The translations under genes and the position numbers were made by a program. This document shows, piece after piece, positions 7,212 to 15,377 of a DNA stretch of 64,000 nt (the first letter of the stretch is position 1; the number at the start of each line of letters is the position of its first letter). The notes under the pieces were generated by a model. The model made no database searches. It was not told the origin of the DNA and saw nothing but the letters and a program-made list of their open reading frames with translations. This DNA is from Lachnospiraceae bacterium JC7 (GTDB taxonomy: Bacteria > Bacillota > Clostridia > Lachnospirales > Lachnospiraceae), in contig ALYD01000011.1 in assembly GCA_000513555.1 (NCBI GenBank), forward strand, positions 1 to 64,000. Direction: 5' to 3'.

Positions 7212-8258
7212 ATGATATGGATAATTATGCCGGTAGTTTTAATACTTATCATAATAATTCTACTCCCTCCAAGTTTGGGCAGACTACCTAAAGGACACAG
7301 TCTTAGCGAGAAGACAACACTGGAAATCGATGGAGCAAAGCTGGGGCTTATATTATTATCTGATAAGGAAGACAATCCTGTGCTTTTAGTCTGTGGCGGA
7401 GGGCCGGGAATACCGCAATATCTCTTGGAAAGGCTCTATCCTTCCGTGCTACCCGAGTATTTTACTGTATGCTATTTTGACTACAGAGGGACAGGGCTGT
7501 CATTTGACGGCAGTACCGATCCGGACAGCATGACTAAGGACAGGTTTATAGATGATGTTTTACAGGTAACGAATTATCTAAAAGATAGGTTTAGTCAGGA
7601 CAAAATTTATATAATGGGTCATTCGTTCGGAACATATATCGCGCTCAATGCCGTGAAACAGTTTCCGGAGAATTATATTGCATATTTTGCAATGTCTCAG
7701 ATTTGCAATCAGCAGCAGTCGGAGCTGATAGCGTATGATTATATGCGAAAGTGTTACGAAGAACAGGGTAACAGCTCAATGGCTTCGAAGTTCGATGAAT
7801 ACAAAATAAAGGACTCAGAAGAGGATTACCGAAAATATACTAATTCCAGCCTCCGCGACGAGGCCATGCACTCTCTCGGAGTCGGAACAACATCCGATAT
7901 GGATAATGTAATAACGGATTTATTCTTTCCGAGCCTTCGGATAAAGGCTTACACACCAGGTGAGCGAATCAACATCTGGAGGGGAAAGATAGCTTCCGGA
8001 AAATATGCGGTTTCTAATGAATCGCGGCTATTCAATGCTTTTGAAGAGATTCAAAATATAGACATACCCATATATTTATTTGCAGGTGAAAACGATATGA
8101 CCTGCTGTACATCATTACAGAAGGAATACTATGAAATGGTGGAAGCACCTGAGAAAAAGTTCTTTTTCTATGAAGGATGCGCTCATAGTCCCATTTATGA
8201 GGACGGGGAAAAGACAAGGCGGATTTTTAATGATCTGTTTACGGATTTGTGCTTATAA
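7212..8258 (+). CDS. Membrane-anchored alpha/beta hydrolase (proline iminopeptidase-like)
   Basis: This 348-residue protein starts with a strongly hydrophobic helix (MIWIIMPVVLILIIIILL), then an alpha/beta hydrolase domain. An oxyanion segment GGGPGIPQ lies around residue 60 (HGGPG-like, but with Gly for His). The nucleophile elbow is GHSFG with Ser138. A late AGENDMTC carries the acidic residue and CAHSPIYE the catalytic histidine. The family hydrolyses esters or N-terminal prolyl peptides. I chose ATG 7212 with GGTGGG 8 bases upstream; an in-frame GTG at 7131 lies inside the hairpin at 7115. Faces the outside or the membrane surface. Substrate unknown. Confidence 0.75.
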   Translation: MIWIIMPVVLILIIIILLPPSLGRLPKGHSLSEKTTLEIDGAKLGLILLSDKEDNPVLLVCGGGPGIPQYLLERLYPSVLPEYFTVCYFDYRGTGLSFDGSTDPDSMTKDRFIDDVLQVTNYLKDRFSQDKIYIMGHSFGTYIALNAVKQFPENYIAYFAMSQICNQQQSELIAYDYMRKCYEEQGNSSMASKFDEYKIKDSEEDYRKYTNSSLRDEAMHSLGVGTTSDMDNVITDLFFPSLRIKAYTPGERINIWRGKIASGKYAVSNESRLFNAFEEIQNIDIPIYLFAGENDMTCCTSLQKEYYEMVEAPEKKFFFYEGCAHSPIYEDGEKTRRIFNDLFTDLCL

Positions 8259-8296
8259 GATCAAATAGCATCATTTACCCGATGATAATGCACAGC

Positions 8297-8407
8297 ATGA
8301 GAGATGGAGGAATACTTGATTACGGAGAAGGTAAAGCAAAAGCATTTAATGCTAAATGCCAGGATGAAGGACGCGTTTTAATCCACGGAGAAGTCATTGA
8401 TGAGTGA
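8297..8407 (+). other. Unrecognised short ORF, possible gene fragment
   Basis: ATG 8297 opens 36 codons reading MRDGGILDYGEGKAKAFNAK, then EGRVLIHGEVIDE, with no clear ribosome binding site. The first part looks like the tail of a larger enzyme, but I cannot name it. In this island of truncated genes a remnant is the likeliest explanation. The rest of 8259-8495 shows nothing else. Confidence 0.3.
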
Positions 8408-8495
8408 CAGCTTTCTATAGTACATTATCGCAATTCGTGAGGCAAAAGATGGATTTTAAGCTTAAAACTATGTTAAAGAAGGCCAGAAACTTCCT

Positions 8496-8960
8496 ATGTT
8501 CGGGATTGGGCCATATCTCATTTACGGTATTGCAATCCTGAATGCGATAGTGGTCGTTTTGGCGTCCTATGTATTCAATGTTGGAATTCTTGATGGAGTC
8601 TGGATATATCTGTTCCGGATAGCAGGGGTTCTTTTGATCATACTGGGAATCGCGATCTGGTTTATAGGGGCAATCAAATCAGATATGGATGAGAGCATCA
8701 CTGAAAACAAGCTCAAGACTGATGGGATTTACACTTGGGTAAGGAATCCTATGTACACGGGTGCCTGGTTTATCGTCATTGGTGTGAGCTTCTTGTGGCA
8801 CAATTGGCTGCTTGTACCAATGATATTTGTAGACTGGTTAATAATGACCATAGTACTGAGAAATACAGAGGAAAAGTGGCTTCTTGATCTTTATGGGGAA
8901 GAATATGCGGAATATAAGAAACGCGTTAACAGATGTATTCCGTGGATACCAAGAATATAA
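8496..8960 (+). CDS. Isoprenylcysteine methyltransferase-like membrane protein
   Basis: This 154-residue integral membrane protein has four hydrophobic helices. It carries the hallmark GIYTWVRNPMYTGAW and a late EEYAEYKKRVNRCIPWIP, as in the ICMT/PEMT family of SAM-dependent membrane methyltransferases. In bacteria the substrate is usually unknown. The N-terminus is uncertain: the codons just upstream (VKEGQKLP) also look like this family, but no start precedes them in frame. ATG 8449 with GAGG upstream encodes MDFKLKT in another frame, so a one-base frameshift near 8466-8475 may have split the true start. The domain itself appears intact. Confidence 0.7.
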   Translation: MFGIGPYLIYGIAILNAIVVVLASYVFNVGILDGVWIYLFRIAGVLLIILGIAIWFIGAIKSDMDESITENKLKTDGIYTWVRNPMYTGAWFIVIGVSFLWHNWLLVPMIFVDWLIMTIVLRNTEEKWLLDLYGEEYAEYKKRVNRCIPWIPRI

Positions 8961-8975
8961 GAAAGTGGGCATGCT

Positions 8976-9215
8976 ATGGAAAATGTATTGATTGAAAATA
9001 TAGACAACGTCCATACTACTGATATGGGTGTGGACAGAATCAGAAGAAACCTTGGGCTTGGCGATATTGATGTAGTTGCGTGGTGCAAAGGAAAAATCCT
9101 TGAACCAAATGCATTTATAGAAAAACACGGCAAAAACTGGTATGTTCACAAAGATGGCTGCGTTATTACAGTCAATGCAAGCAGTTACACGATTATTACC
9201 TGCCATAAGGAATGA
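8976..9215 (+). CDS. DUF3781 family protein
   Basis: A 79-residue protein: ENIDNVHTTDMGVDRIRRNL, then VVAWCKGKIL, KNWYVHKDGCVITVNASSYT and IITCHKE. This matches my memory of DUF3781, a small soluble clostridial family of unknown function with conserved WCK and TVN..SYTIITAH-type motifs. It starts 15 bases after the methyltransferase and probably shares its transcript. Bases 9216-9391 after it hold only short frames I cannot support as genes. Confidence 0.75.
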   Translation: MENVLIENIDNVHTTDMGVDRIRRNLGLGDIDVVAWCKGKILEPNAFIEKHGKNWYVHKDGCVITVNASSYTIITCHKE

Positions 9216-9391
9216 AAAAGAAGATGATACAGTATGTCTGGAAAAATGGATATAAAACAATGGAAAAAGAAAGGGAAGTATGAACGGCATAAAAATAGAT
9301 AAATCAGAGCAAGATATGGCGGGTAATATTCATACTCTCGGATTAAGCTAATAATATCAATATCAGAATGAGGTAAAGGACTATAAGAGAG

Positions 9392-10012
9392 ATGGTAAAA
9401 GAAATAAAACCTGAGGAAACCAGCAGAGAGTCGGCATTTTATCTGTGGATGAAAGCGCCGAATCCAATGGTGACGCTGTTTAAGAAAATCAATGTTACGA
9501 ATCTTGTGAAAGTCAGTAAAAAAAGACGTCTGAAGTTTAATATGCTGATGGATTATTGCATTGGTAAAGCTGCTTCAGAAATTAAAGAATTTTACATACT
9601 TCCGGTTGACGATAAGTTGATTCAATATGATGATATTGCTGTGAACACTATCGTAAAGAACAAGAATGGTGAAGTTAATTCTTGTGATCTATTGTTTTCA
9701 GAAGATATCGAAGAGTTCAATAAAGAATACCTGAAAAATACTACGGAAACAGCAGAAAAATGCATGGATAGAGATTTATCAGCAGATCATATGATAATAG
9801 GAACTTCAACAATTGTAGAGACTGAAATCGAAGGGGCTGTGAATATCTACAGTGGATTCAACAATCCGTTCATTGTATGGGGACGTTATTCCAAAACGCT
9901 ATTTAGCTATCATATGATGTTGTCCTTCCAATTTCATCATACGCAGATGGATGGAGCACATGCAGGAAGATTCCTGCAGAATCTGCAGAATGAGATTGAT
10001 TCTTTGAAGTGA
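9392..10012 (+). CDS. CatA-like O-acetyltransferase
   Basis: A 206-residue protein of the chloramphenicol acetyltransferase fold. The signature HHTQMDGAHAGRF near the C-terminus contains the HHxxxDG motif whose second histidine is the catalytic base. FNMLMDYCIGKAASEIKEFY and VNTIVKNKNGEVNSCDLL match the core. It lacks several positions of classical CatA (usual length about 215), so it belongs to the CatA-like subgroup whose substrates are mostly unknown; chloramphenicol resistance cannot be claimed. Trimeric cytoplasmic enzymes use acetyl-CoA. A second CAT-like gene lies at 13476. Confidence 0.75.
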   Translation: MVKEIKPEETSRESAFYLWMKAPNPMVTLFKKINVTNLVKVSKKRRLKFNMLMDYCIGKAASEIKEFYILPVDDKLIQYDDIAVNTIVKNKNGEVNSCDLLFSEDIEEFNKEYLKNTTETAEKCMDRDLSADHMIIGTSTIVETEIEGAVNIYSGFNNPFIVWGRYSKTLFSYHMMLSFQFHHTQMDGAHAGRFLQNLQNEIDSLK

Positions 10013-10053
10013 AGATGGTGATCACCTTTGTTATGACGTGATGAAAAAAGTAA

Positions 10054-10084
10054 TTGACTCGTCCCTTAGGGGATAGTTTAACGT
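10054..10084 (+). promoter_or_regulatory. MerR-type promoter with 19-base spacer
   Basis: TTGACT (10054-10059) and TAACGT (10079-10084) are 19 bases apart. The spacer carries the near-palindrome TCCCTTAGGGGA. An over-long spacer with a central palindrome is the hallmark of MerR-activated promoters, and a MerR gene follows 30 bases downstream. Confidence 0.7.
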
Positions 10085-10113
10085 TTCAGATGTGGAAAGG
10101 AGAAATTCTAAAA

Positions 10114-10917
10114 ATGCTGAAGATAAGTGAATTTTCAAAGCTATCACATCTGACAATCAAAGCCTTAAGGTACTACGAAAAAGAAGGCCTTCTGAAGCCT
10201 GTGCACATTGACGAATGGAATAATTACAGGTTTTATGATACCTTTCAGCTTGAAACCGCTGCAAGAATCAAATCATTCAGGCAGCTCGATCTGTCTGTAG
10301 AGGAAATAAAAGCAATCTTTTCAGGTGCAGATGTGAAAGAAATCCTGCAGGAAAAATCCAAGTCACTTATCGAAGAAAAGCATCAAATTGAATCCCGTCT
10401 TTCCATAATAAAATCAATTTTGGAGGACAAAGAGATGAATTATCAGGTTACAGAAAAAGTGATCCCGGAGACGATTGTTTATACATCCGAAACCGTTTTA
10501 AAGGTGTATTCGGACATGATGCAATGGATACCTGCAGTTGGAGAAGAATGCCTAAGTCTTAATCCGGGGATGGAGTGTGCAGATCCACCCTACGAGTTCT
10601 GCGAATATCTTGATGGAGAGTATAAGGAAACTGATATTCGCATCAGGCATAACGAAGCTGTAAAAGCGATCGGAAAAGAAAATGATCACATTAAGTTCAA
10701 AACACTGCCAGAGTCAAAGGTTCTGAGCATCTATCATAAGGGCTCTTATGCTAATATCGGTGAAGCTTATGCATTTCTTATGAAATATGCAGACCAGAAC
10801 GGATATACAGTAGCAGGTCTTGCCAGAGAGTGTTATATTGACGGAATCTGGAATAAAGAATCTGAGGAAGAATGGCTGACTGAGATCCAGCTTCCGATTG
10901 AAGACGTTACAAAATGA
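10114..10917 (+). CDS. MerR-family regulator with GyrI-like effector domain
   Basis: A 267-residue regulator. Residues 1-70 are the MerR winged helix (ISEFSKLSHLTIKALRYYEK, then EGLLKPVHIDEWNNYRFYDT). A coiled-coil follows (EEKHQIESRLSIIKSILED). The C-terminal ~150 residues form a GyrI/BmrR-type ligand pocket (TLPESKVLSIYHKGSYANIG; LARECYIDGIWNKESEEEWL, with the usual acidic residue). Such proteins sense hydrophobic cations or drugs and untwist an over-long promoter, here probably their own at 10054-10084. ATG 10114 has GGAAAGGAG upstream. No efflux pump follows directly. Confidence 0.88.
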   Translation: MLKISEFSKLSHLTIKALRYYEKEGLLKPVHIDEWNNYRFYDTFQLETAARIKSFRQLDLSVEEIKAIFSGADVKEILQEKSKSLIEEKHQIESRLSIIKSILEDKEMNYQVTEKVIPETIVYTSETVLKVYSDMMQWIPAVGEECLSLNPGMECADPPYEFCEYLDGEYKETDIRIRHNEAVKAIGKENDHIKFKTLPESKVLSIYHKGSYANIGEAYAFLMKYADQNGYTVAGLARECYIDGIWNKESEEEWLTEIQLPIEDVTK

Positions 10918-11041
10918 ATAGAAGATATTACGGATCTGAAGCTGCAGAACAGTCTCAAATTGTCGGTTATTTGGAGATCGTTGTGCAATAGTAAAGAGAA
11001 TAATTCAAATTTGACAAGATAATTTATATTGCACTTTATAC

Positions 11042-11089
11042 TTGAAATAACTAACATTGTTAGTATGATATTAACTAACAATGTTAGTT
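11042..11089 (+). promoter_or_regulatory. Promoter with two palindromic operators for the second TetR gene
   Basis: TTGAAA (11042-11047) and TATGAT (11064-11069) are 16 bases apart. The palindrome CTAACATTGTTAG (11051-11063) fills the spacer, and AACTAACAATGTTAGTT (11073-11089) follows the -10 box. The layout is the same as at 414-459 but the half-site differs (CTAACA). Autorepression is inferred. Confidence 0.85.
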
Positions 11090-11109
11090 ATTTTTGATTG
11101 GGAGATGTT

Positions 11110-11694
11110 ATGCCAAGAACAGGATTATCAAAAGAAGAAATAGTAGAAAAAGCTGCAGAACTGGCCAACGAAAAGGGGCTGTCTTACTTGTCGGTTACTA
11201 CACTGTCAGAATATTTAGGAATCAGGAAGCCTTCATTGTACAACCACATGAAGACCATAGAAGATATGCACAGAAGTCTTATGATATATGGTTGGCAAAC
11301 TGTATCGGAAGACGTTGTCAGAGGAATTGATTCTTCAGATGAAAAAGCAAATCTATTTGATTACGGAAAAAATTTCTATAAGTTTGCAATAGAGAATCCT
11401 GGCGTATTTGAAGCTATGCTCTGGTATAACAAATACTCAGATGATGCGCTGCTTTCTGCCACAGAAGGATTATATTCTTTTTTCTTCAAGCAGACAGATG
11501 GCTTAGGGATAGATCGTGAGATCGCTAATCACTTGCTTCGAACATACAGATCTTTCCTTGAAGGTTTTATTATGCTTCAGATTCATAATTCTTTTGGAAA
11601 TCCAATATCATTGGAAGAGAGCTTTGAGATATCACTGAATGTGATGATATCCGGGATGGATGGGTATAGAAATAAGAGGGGTAATAAAAAATGA
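11110..11694 (+). CDS. TetR/AcrR family transcriptional regulator
   Basis: A 194-residue repressor. The N-terminal helix-turn-helix reads IVEKAAELANEKGLSYLSVT, then LSEYLGIRKPSLYNHMKTIE. The C-terminal domain (IENPGVFEAMLWYN; RTYRSFLEGFIMLQ) resembles the TetR_C_33 / WHG type. I chose ATG 11110 with GGGAG 6 bases upstream over an earlier in-frame start. Two operator-like palindromes overlap its promoter. Its stop overlaps the ATG of a GNAT fragment, so in an ancestral form it may have been co-transcribed with an acetyltransferase. Confidence 0.88.
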   Translation: MPRTGLSKEEIVEKAAELANEKGLSYLSVTTLSEYLGIRKPSLYNHMKTIEDMHRSLMIYGWQTVSEDVVRGIDSSDEKANLFDYGKNFYKFAIENPGVFEAMLWYNKYSDDALLSATEGLYSFFFKQTDGLGIDREIANHLLRTYRSFLEGFIMLQIHNSFGNPISLEESFEISLNVMISGMDGYRNKRGNKK

Positions 11695-11864
11695 TTGAGT
11701 TCAGAAATGCTGAGGTGGCTGATGCAGAGTTGGTGAGGGATATATATGACGCTGCTTTTAATGATGACTACGTAAAATATGTCGAATGTCCGGCGTATGG
11801 AAGGACAAAAGAAGAAATGGATGGAAGTGTTAAAGTATACAGATTTATATTGAGGAGGATATGA
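11691..11864 (+). pseudogene. N-terminal GNAT acetyltransferase fragment
   Basis: ATG 11691 overlaps the TetR stop. The frame reads MIEFRNAEVADAELVRDIYD, then KYVECPAYGRTKEEMDGSVK and stops after 57 residues. The opening is typical of a GNAT enzyme, but the acetyl-CoA loop and the C-terminal half are missing. The break falls just before the next gene, whose ribosome binding site GAGGAGG lies in this fragment's last codons. Confidence 0.7.
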
Positions 11865-12382
11865 TGATAAAAGAAATATTTGGAAAAGTAAAAATATATA
11901 GGCTCAATTCGCGTGTTGATAACCGTGGATCTCTGGAATATGTTTTTGATGAAAATACTGCCTGTTTCAATGCTCGGGAGACAAGAATCTATAGCATGCC
12001 CAAAGAAGGAACTTTTTTTGGAATTCACTACAGAGAAGAGAGTAGCCCAATGACGAAGTTTGTGACAGTCATAAAAGGCAGAGGTATGGATTACGTTATT
12101 GATTTGAGAAAAGACTCCTCAACCTATCTTCAATGGGAGTCATTTGAACTGTCAGAAGAAAATACATTGGCAGTACTGATTCCTGCAGGTTTTGGGCATG
12201 CTTTTATTTCATTGCAAAATGATACGATACAGCTTTATTCTGTGGACAGAAGTGGCAACGATGCTTATTCAAAACATATTAATTACATGGATTCCAAAAT
12301 CGGTCTTAAACTGCCCGTACCCATTTCCGAAATCTCGGATTATGATTTAAGCGCTCCTTTTGTTTCAGAATGCGGCGAATAG
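11861..12382 (+). CDS. RmlC-like cupin (dTDP-sugar 3,5-epimerase family)
   Basis: A 173-residue single-domain cupin similar to dTDP-4-dehydrorhamnose 3,5-epimerase. It shows SRVDNRGSLEYVFDE, MPKEGTFFGIHYREE, KFVTVIKGRGMDYVIDLRKD and IPAGFGHAFISLQND. In RmlC the GxHYQ and PxGxxHG segments hold the active-site histidines; both regions are here in variant form (GIHYRE; AGFGHAF). The family acts on nucleotide-activated sugars, but no other sugar genes are near, so the substrate is uncertain. GAGGAGG lies just before ATG 11861; ATG 11864 is also possible. Confidence 0.75.
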   Translation: MMIKEIFGKVKIYRLNSRVDNRGSLEYVFDENTACFNARETRIYSMPKEGTFFGIHYREESSPMTKFVTVIKGRGMDYVIDLRKDSSTYLQWESFELSEENTLAVLIPAGFGHAFISLQNDTIQLYSVDRSGNDAYSKHINYMDSKIGLKLPVPISEISDYDLSAPFVSECGE

Positions 12383-12432
12383 GATCCGCATTTTTACAAA
12401 GCGCTTGATATGCGTAAGTTTAGGTGAGCGAC

Positions 12433-12585
12433 GTGGTAATAGAAACTGATAGATTGAAAATTAAAGATGTATCAATACTGCAAATGAAGAACTATATCGA
12501 TTTTATTTGGCGCAAAGAAACCAACAAATATAAATCCGGGAGAGTGACTAATGAAAATAGAGCATGTAGCCCTGTATGTAAATGA
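12433..12585 (+). pseudogene. Possible N-terminal acetyltransferase fragment
   Basis: The frame from GTG 12433 reads VIETDRLKIKDVSILQMKNY, then IDFIWRKE, resembling the first strand of RimJ/RimL-like acetyltransferases (ETDRLxIR). It then runs on in the wrong frame into the VOC gene and stops at 12583. There is no acetyl-CoA motif. The call rests on a short match only. Confidence 0.35.
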
Positions 12586-12934
12586 TCTAGAAGAAGCCAG
12601 AGAATTCTTTATTAAATATTTAGATGGTAGTTCTAATGCCGGTTATCACAATAAGAATACAGGATTTAGGTCGTACTTTATCAGCTTTGGGGATGGTTCA
12701 AGGCTGGAAATAATGAATAAACCTGGACTTGTAGATATGGAAAAGAACTTGAATCGTACAGGTTATGCTCATATTGCTTTTAGCGCTGGTAGCACAGAGA
12801 AAGTTGATGAACTAACGACAAGGTTAAAAAAGGACGGTTTTGAGGTTGTAAGTGGACCGCGTACGACTGGTGATAATTATTACGAAAGTTGCATAGTTGT
12901 AATCGAAGGCAATCAGATAGAGATAACGGAGTAG
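12551..12934 (+). CDS. VOC-family (glyoxalase/dioxygenase fold) protein
   Basis: A 127-residue protein with two beta-alpha-beta-beta-beta modules. It begins [19 protein letters not shown] with the first metal histidine, has [13 protein letters not shown] (glutamate), [11 protein letters not shown] (histidine) and ends [12 protein letters not shown] (last glutamate). The His-Glu-His-Glu set of glyoxalase I is therefore plausible. In small clostridial members the substrate is usually unknown (glyoxalase, thiol transfer or drug binding). No clear Shine-Dalgarno other than GGGAGAG 6 bases before the ATG. Confidence 0.85.
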   Translation: MKIEHVALYVNDLEEAREFFIKYLDGSSNAGYHNKNTGFRSYFISFGDGSRLEIMNKPGLVDMEKNLNRTGYAHIAFSAGSTEKVDELTTRLKKDGFEVVSGPRTTGDNYYESCIVVIEGNQIEITE

Positions 12935-12979
12935 AATCAGAGTTTTCAATTTTGACGAAAGTGACGGAAGTAAAGATTA

Positions 12980-13471
12980 ATGCGTGAAGAAAGTAAGAGG
13001 AAAAAGGATATTCATATTCTACTTGCAGATATGAAATATATTGATAGCTGCATAGAAATATTGCAAAATTCTGATTTGGGAAGAGCGTATTTCAGCGATT
13101 ATGAAAAGGCAGCCAATATGCTTACATATGCAGTGGGACAAGAAAACATATATGTTGCATTGGATGAAAATGAGAAATGTCTGGGGTTTATTTACTACAT
13201 GACAAATGGTGTTTTTGGAAGCTATCCATATCTTCATATTGTTGCAGTAAAGGAAGAATACAGAAGTTGTGGTATCGGTAAACAGCTGATGAAGTTTTTT
13301 GAGGATAATGCTTCCGATTCTTCTTCGGCAAAATACTTTTTGACTGTAGATGATTTTAACCCGGGAGCGAAGAAATTATATGAAAATCTGGGGTATAAGT
13401 GTGTCGGAGAACTACCTGATTTTTATAAAAAGGGGATTAACTGCTATCTTATGATGAAAAGAAGAGGATAA
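12980..13471 (+). CDS. GNAT family N-acetyltransferase
   Basis: A complete 163-residue GNAT. Key segments: YPYLHIVAVKEEYRSCGIGK with the acetyl-CoA loop YRSCGIGKQL, then FLTVDDFNPGAKKLYENLGY and a C-terminal KKGINCYLMMKR. The substrate is not evident. The start context is modest (GGAAG 9 bases upstream). It is separated by 4 bases from the CAT-like gene and probably shares its transcript. Confidence 0.82.
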   Translation: MREESKRKKDIHILLADMKYIDSCIEILQNSDLGRAYFSDYEKAANMLTYAVGQENIYVALDENEKCLGFIYYMTNGVFGSYPYLHIVAVKEEYRSCGIGKQLMKFFEDNASDSSSAKYFLTVDDFNPGAKKLYENLGYKCVGELPDFYKKGINCYLMMKRRG

Positions 13472-13475
13472 AGAT

Positions 13476-14147
13476 ATGAACTATAGAGTTATTGATAAAG
13501 AAACCTATTACAGGAAGGGGGTATTCCGGCATTTTACGGAGGATTGCAAGTGCTCGACTTCTATGACGGCAAGGGTTGATGTGACGGAGCTTGTTAAGTG
13601 CTCGAAGGAGAGTAACACGAAGTTCTATGTCAATTTCCTATATATCCTTTCCAAGGTATTGAATTCACGGGATGATTACAGGATGGGGTATCTCTGGCAG
13701 ACTGAAGAACTGATCTGTTATGACAGGATTAACCCTACGCAGTATATTTTTCATGAGGATACCGAGACCTGTACGCCGGTATATACAAGTTTTGATCCGG
13801 ATTATGCCGTATTCTACAAAAATGCTGTCTCTGACATAGAGAAGGCAAAACAAACGAGGGAGTATGGCCTTGATATGGAAAATCATCCGAACTGGTTTGA
13901 TGCATCCTATATTTCCTGGTTGTCCTATGATTCCCTGAATATTGAACTGCCAGATGGATTCCTCTATTTTCTGCCGATCATCAACTGGGGGAAATACCGT
14001 GAGGAAAACGGGAGACTTTTGATGCCGGTGTCGGTTCGTATGAATCATGCGATAGCGGATGGGTATCTGATTGCGAATGTATTCCGCCTGCTTGAAAAAG
14101 AGATGGCTGCGTTTTGCAATGGTAAAGTGAAGGATGAACAGATATGA
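13476..14147 (+). CDS. CatA-family acetyltransferase
   Basis: A 223-residue protein matching the type A chloramphenicol acetyltransferase layout: FRHFTEDCKCSTSMTARVDV, TKFYVNFLYILSKVLNSRDD, YRMGYLWQTEELICYDRINP, YFLPIINWGKYREENGRLLM and the catalytic MNHAIADGYLIANVF. The HxxxDG histidine is kept, although the preceding His of classical CAT is Asn. The length is normal (about 215-220). It uses acetyl-CoA; true chloramphenicol acetylation cannot be decided by eye. AGAGGA lies 9 bases before ATG. Its stop overlaps the next gene by four bases (ATGA), so the pair is translationally coupled. Confidence 0.82.
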   Translation: MNYRVIDKETYYRKGVFRHFTEDCKCSTSMTARVDVTELVKCSKESNTKFYVNFLYILSKVLNSRDDYRMGYLWQTEELICYDRINPTQYIFHEDTETCTPVYTSFDPDYAVFYKNAVSDIEKAKQTREYGLDMENHPNWFDASYISWLSYDSLNIELPDGFLYFLPIINWGKYREENGRLLMPVSVRMNHAIADGYLIANVFRLLEKEMAAFCNGKVKDEQI

Positions 14148-14350
14148 GTAAATACGAACATCTTTGGAAATGGATCCGGGATAATGGAACGGACAGCTTC
14201 AAGCTCACATATGCTGAGATTGAAGAAATTACAGGGGTTCCGATCGACCATTCTTTTCTCAAATACAAGAAGGAATTGTTGGAATATGGCTTCTGTGTCG
14301 GAAAGATCTCAATGAAGGAAGAGACGGTCATGTTCCAAAGAGTTAGGTGA
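14144..14350 (+). CDS. Small conserved protein of unknown function
   Basis: A 68-residue soluble protein: SKYEHLWKWIRDNGTDSFKL, then TYAEIEEITGVPIDHSFLKY. The pattern (KYxxLWxxI, L(T/S)xxEIExIxG) resembles a small family I associate with DUF7662, which may bind nucleic acid; this is a weak match. It overlaps the CAT-like gene by four bases and its own TGA overlaps the ATG of the next gene, so all three are coupled. Confidence 0.55.
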   Translation: MSKYEHLWKWIRDNGTDSFKLTYAEIEEITGVPIDHSFLKYKKELLEYGFCVGKISMKEETVMFQRVR

Positions 14351-14844
14351 TGGCAAATATAATAACAGGATTCAGGGTGCTGATCAGTATTGTGCTACTG
14401 TTTTGCCCGGTGTTTTCTCCGGCATTCTGTGTGCTTTATCTGATCGCAGGCTTATCAGATATGATAGACGGAACTATTGCCCGAAAAATGAATACTGTCA
14501 CCGAGTTTGGAGCGAGATTTGATACTGCTGCGGATTTTGTATTCGTAGTAGTATGCCTGATAAAGCTGCTCCCGGTGATAAGTATGCCGCTATGGCTGTG
14601 TGTATGGATCGCAATGATTGCGCTGATAAAGATAATAAACATCATTTCGGGATACATTGTACAACGAAAGCTGGTGGCGGTTCATTCAGTGATGAATAAG
14701 GTGACAGGGGTATTGCTTTTTATACTGCCTTTGACATTTCCCATAGTCCCGCTAAAGTATTTGGCGATTCCGGTATGCGCGGTTGCGACTTTTGCGGCAG
14801 TTCAGGAAGGGCACTTTATCAGGACAAATACGGACAGGAAATGA
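14350..14844 (+). CDS. CDP-alcohol phosphatidyltransferase
   Basis: A 164-residue membrane enzyme with about five hydrophobic segments. It carries the full CDP-alcohol phosphotransferase signature SDMIDGTIARKMN, then EFGARFDTAADF: four aspartates in D-x2-D-G-x2-A-R-x8-G-x3-D-x3-D. The family joins a CDP-activated lipid (or alcohol) with an acceptor such as glycerol-3-phosphate or inositol phosphate at the membrane. Which alcohol it uses is not evident. The start overlaps the previous stop (TGATG), so it is translated with the two upstream genes. Confidence 0.85.
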   Translation: MANIITGFRVLISIVLLFCPVFSPAFCVLYLIAGLSDMIDGTIARKMNTVTEFGARFDTAADFVFVVVCLIKLLPVISMPLWLCVWIAMIALIKIINIISGYIVQRKLVAVHSVMNKVTGVLLFILPLTFPIVPLKYLAIPVCAVATFAAVQEGHFIRTNTDRK

Positions 14845-14863
14845 CAGGACGGTTTCTTTCTGA

Positions 14864-15247
14864 ACATATATACTGATCTCATCAAGGGAGGAGGAGCAGG
14901 CGATAATAGATCATTGTATCGGAGAATATGGAGTTTGTATCGATGATATCGGCGGAGGTAAGTTCCGATATCTGGTTGCTGGAAAGTACTCCGGCGGAGA
15001 TGTTCCGGATGGCATGGTAGTCTATGAGTTCCCACGTGGTGATTGGGCGGTGTTTGACTGCATAGGTCCTATCCCTGAGTCACTGCAGAGCCTTAATACC
15101 AGAATATTTAAGGAGTGGTTGCCGGGAAATCCTGACTATGAGCTCTGTGGAAACGCTAACGTCGAATGGTATGACTGCGTCAATGGAGAAAAGACCGACA
15201 AGGATTATCACAGCGCGATCTGGATTCCTGTAAAAAAGAAGGTGTAA
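14864..15247 (+). pseudogene. GyrI-like ligand-binding domain, N-terminally truncated
   Basis: The frame open from 14864 reads YGVCIDDIGGGKFRYLVAGK, then YEFPRGDWAVFDCIGPIPES, FKEWLPGNPDYELCG and IWIPVKKKV. That is the effector domain of AraC/GyrI regulators (PxGxWAVFxCxGP; W(L/F)PxxxYEL). No good start codon precedes it; ATG 15014 would begin halfway. The DNA-binding part is missing. It may be a stand-alone domain with a non-standard start, but a truncated regulator is likelier. Confidence 0.65.
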
Positions 15248-15256
15248 GATTCAAAA

Positions 15257-15374
15257 CCTGTATCCCGGGAAACCGGGGTACAGGAAAAATATTTGGCTAA
15301 CGCCAAATACGCTCCGCTTTGGATGCGCACTCGCGCGAATGGTAATTGTTGCATTCGCAACCGCGCTCGGCGCA
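15257..15374 (+). repeat. Chain of three GC-rich hairpins
   Basis: Hairpin 1: CCTGTATCCCGG pairs with 15273-15284 over a GAAA loop (one G-T pair). Hairpin 2: TATTTGGC/GCCAAATA over TAAC (15290-15309). Hairpin 3: TGCGC/GCGCA (15324-15374) enclosing GCGAATG/CATTCGC. A terminator follows directly. No coding frame is evident. It may be a structured RNA or a palindromic intergenic repeat. Confidence 0.6.
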
Positions 15375-15377
15375 AAA

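Noticed and set aside
9216-9391. Small Lys-rich ORF near 9234
   Set aside because: About 22 codons with no clear ribosome binding site or family; composition alone does not support a gene.
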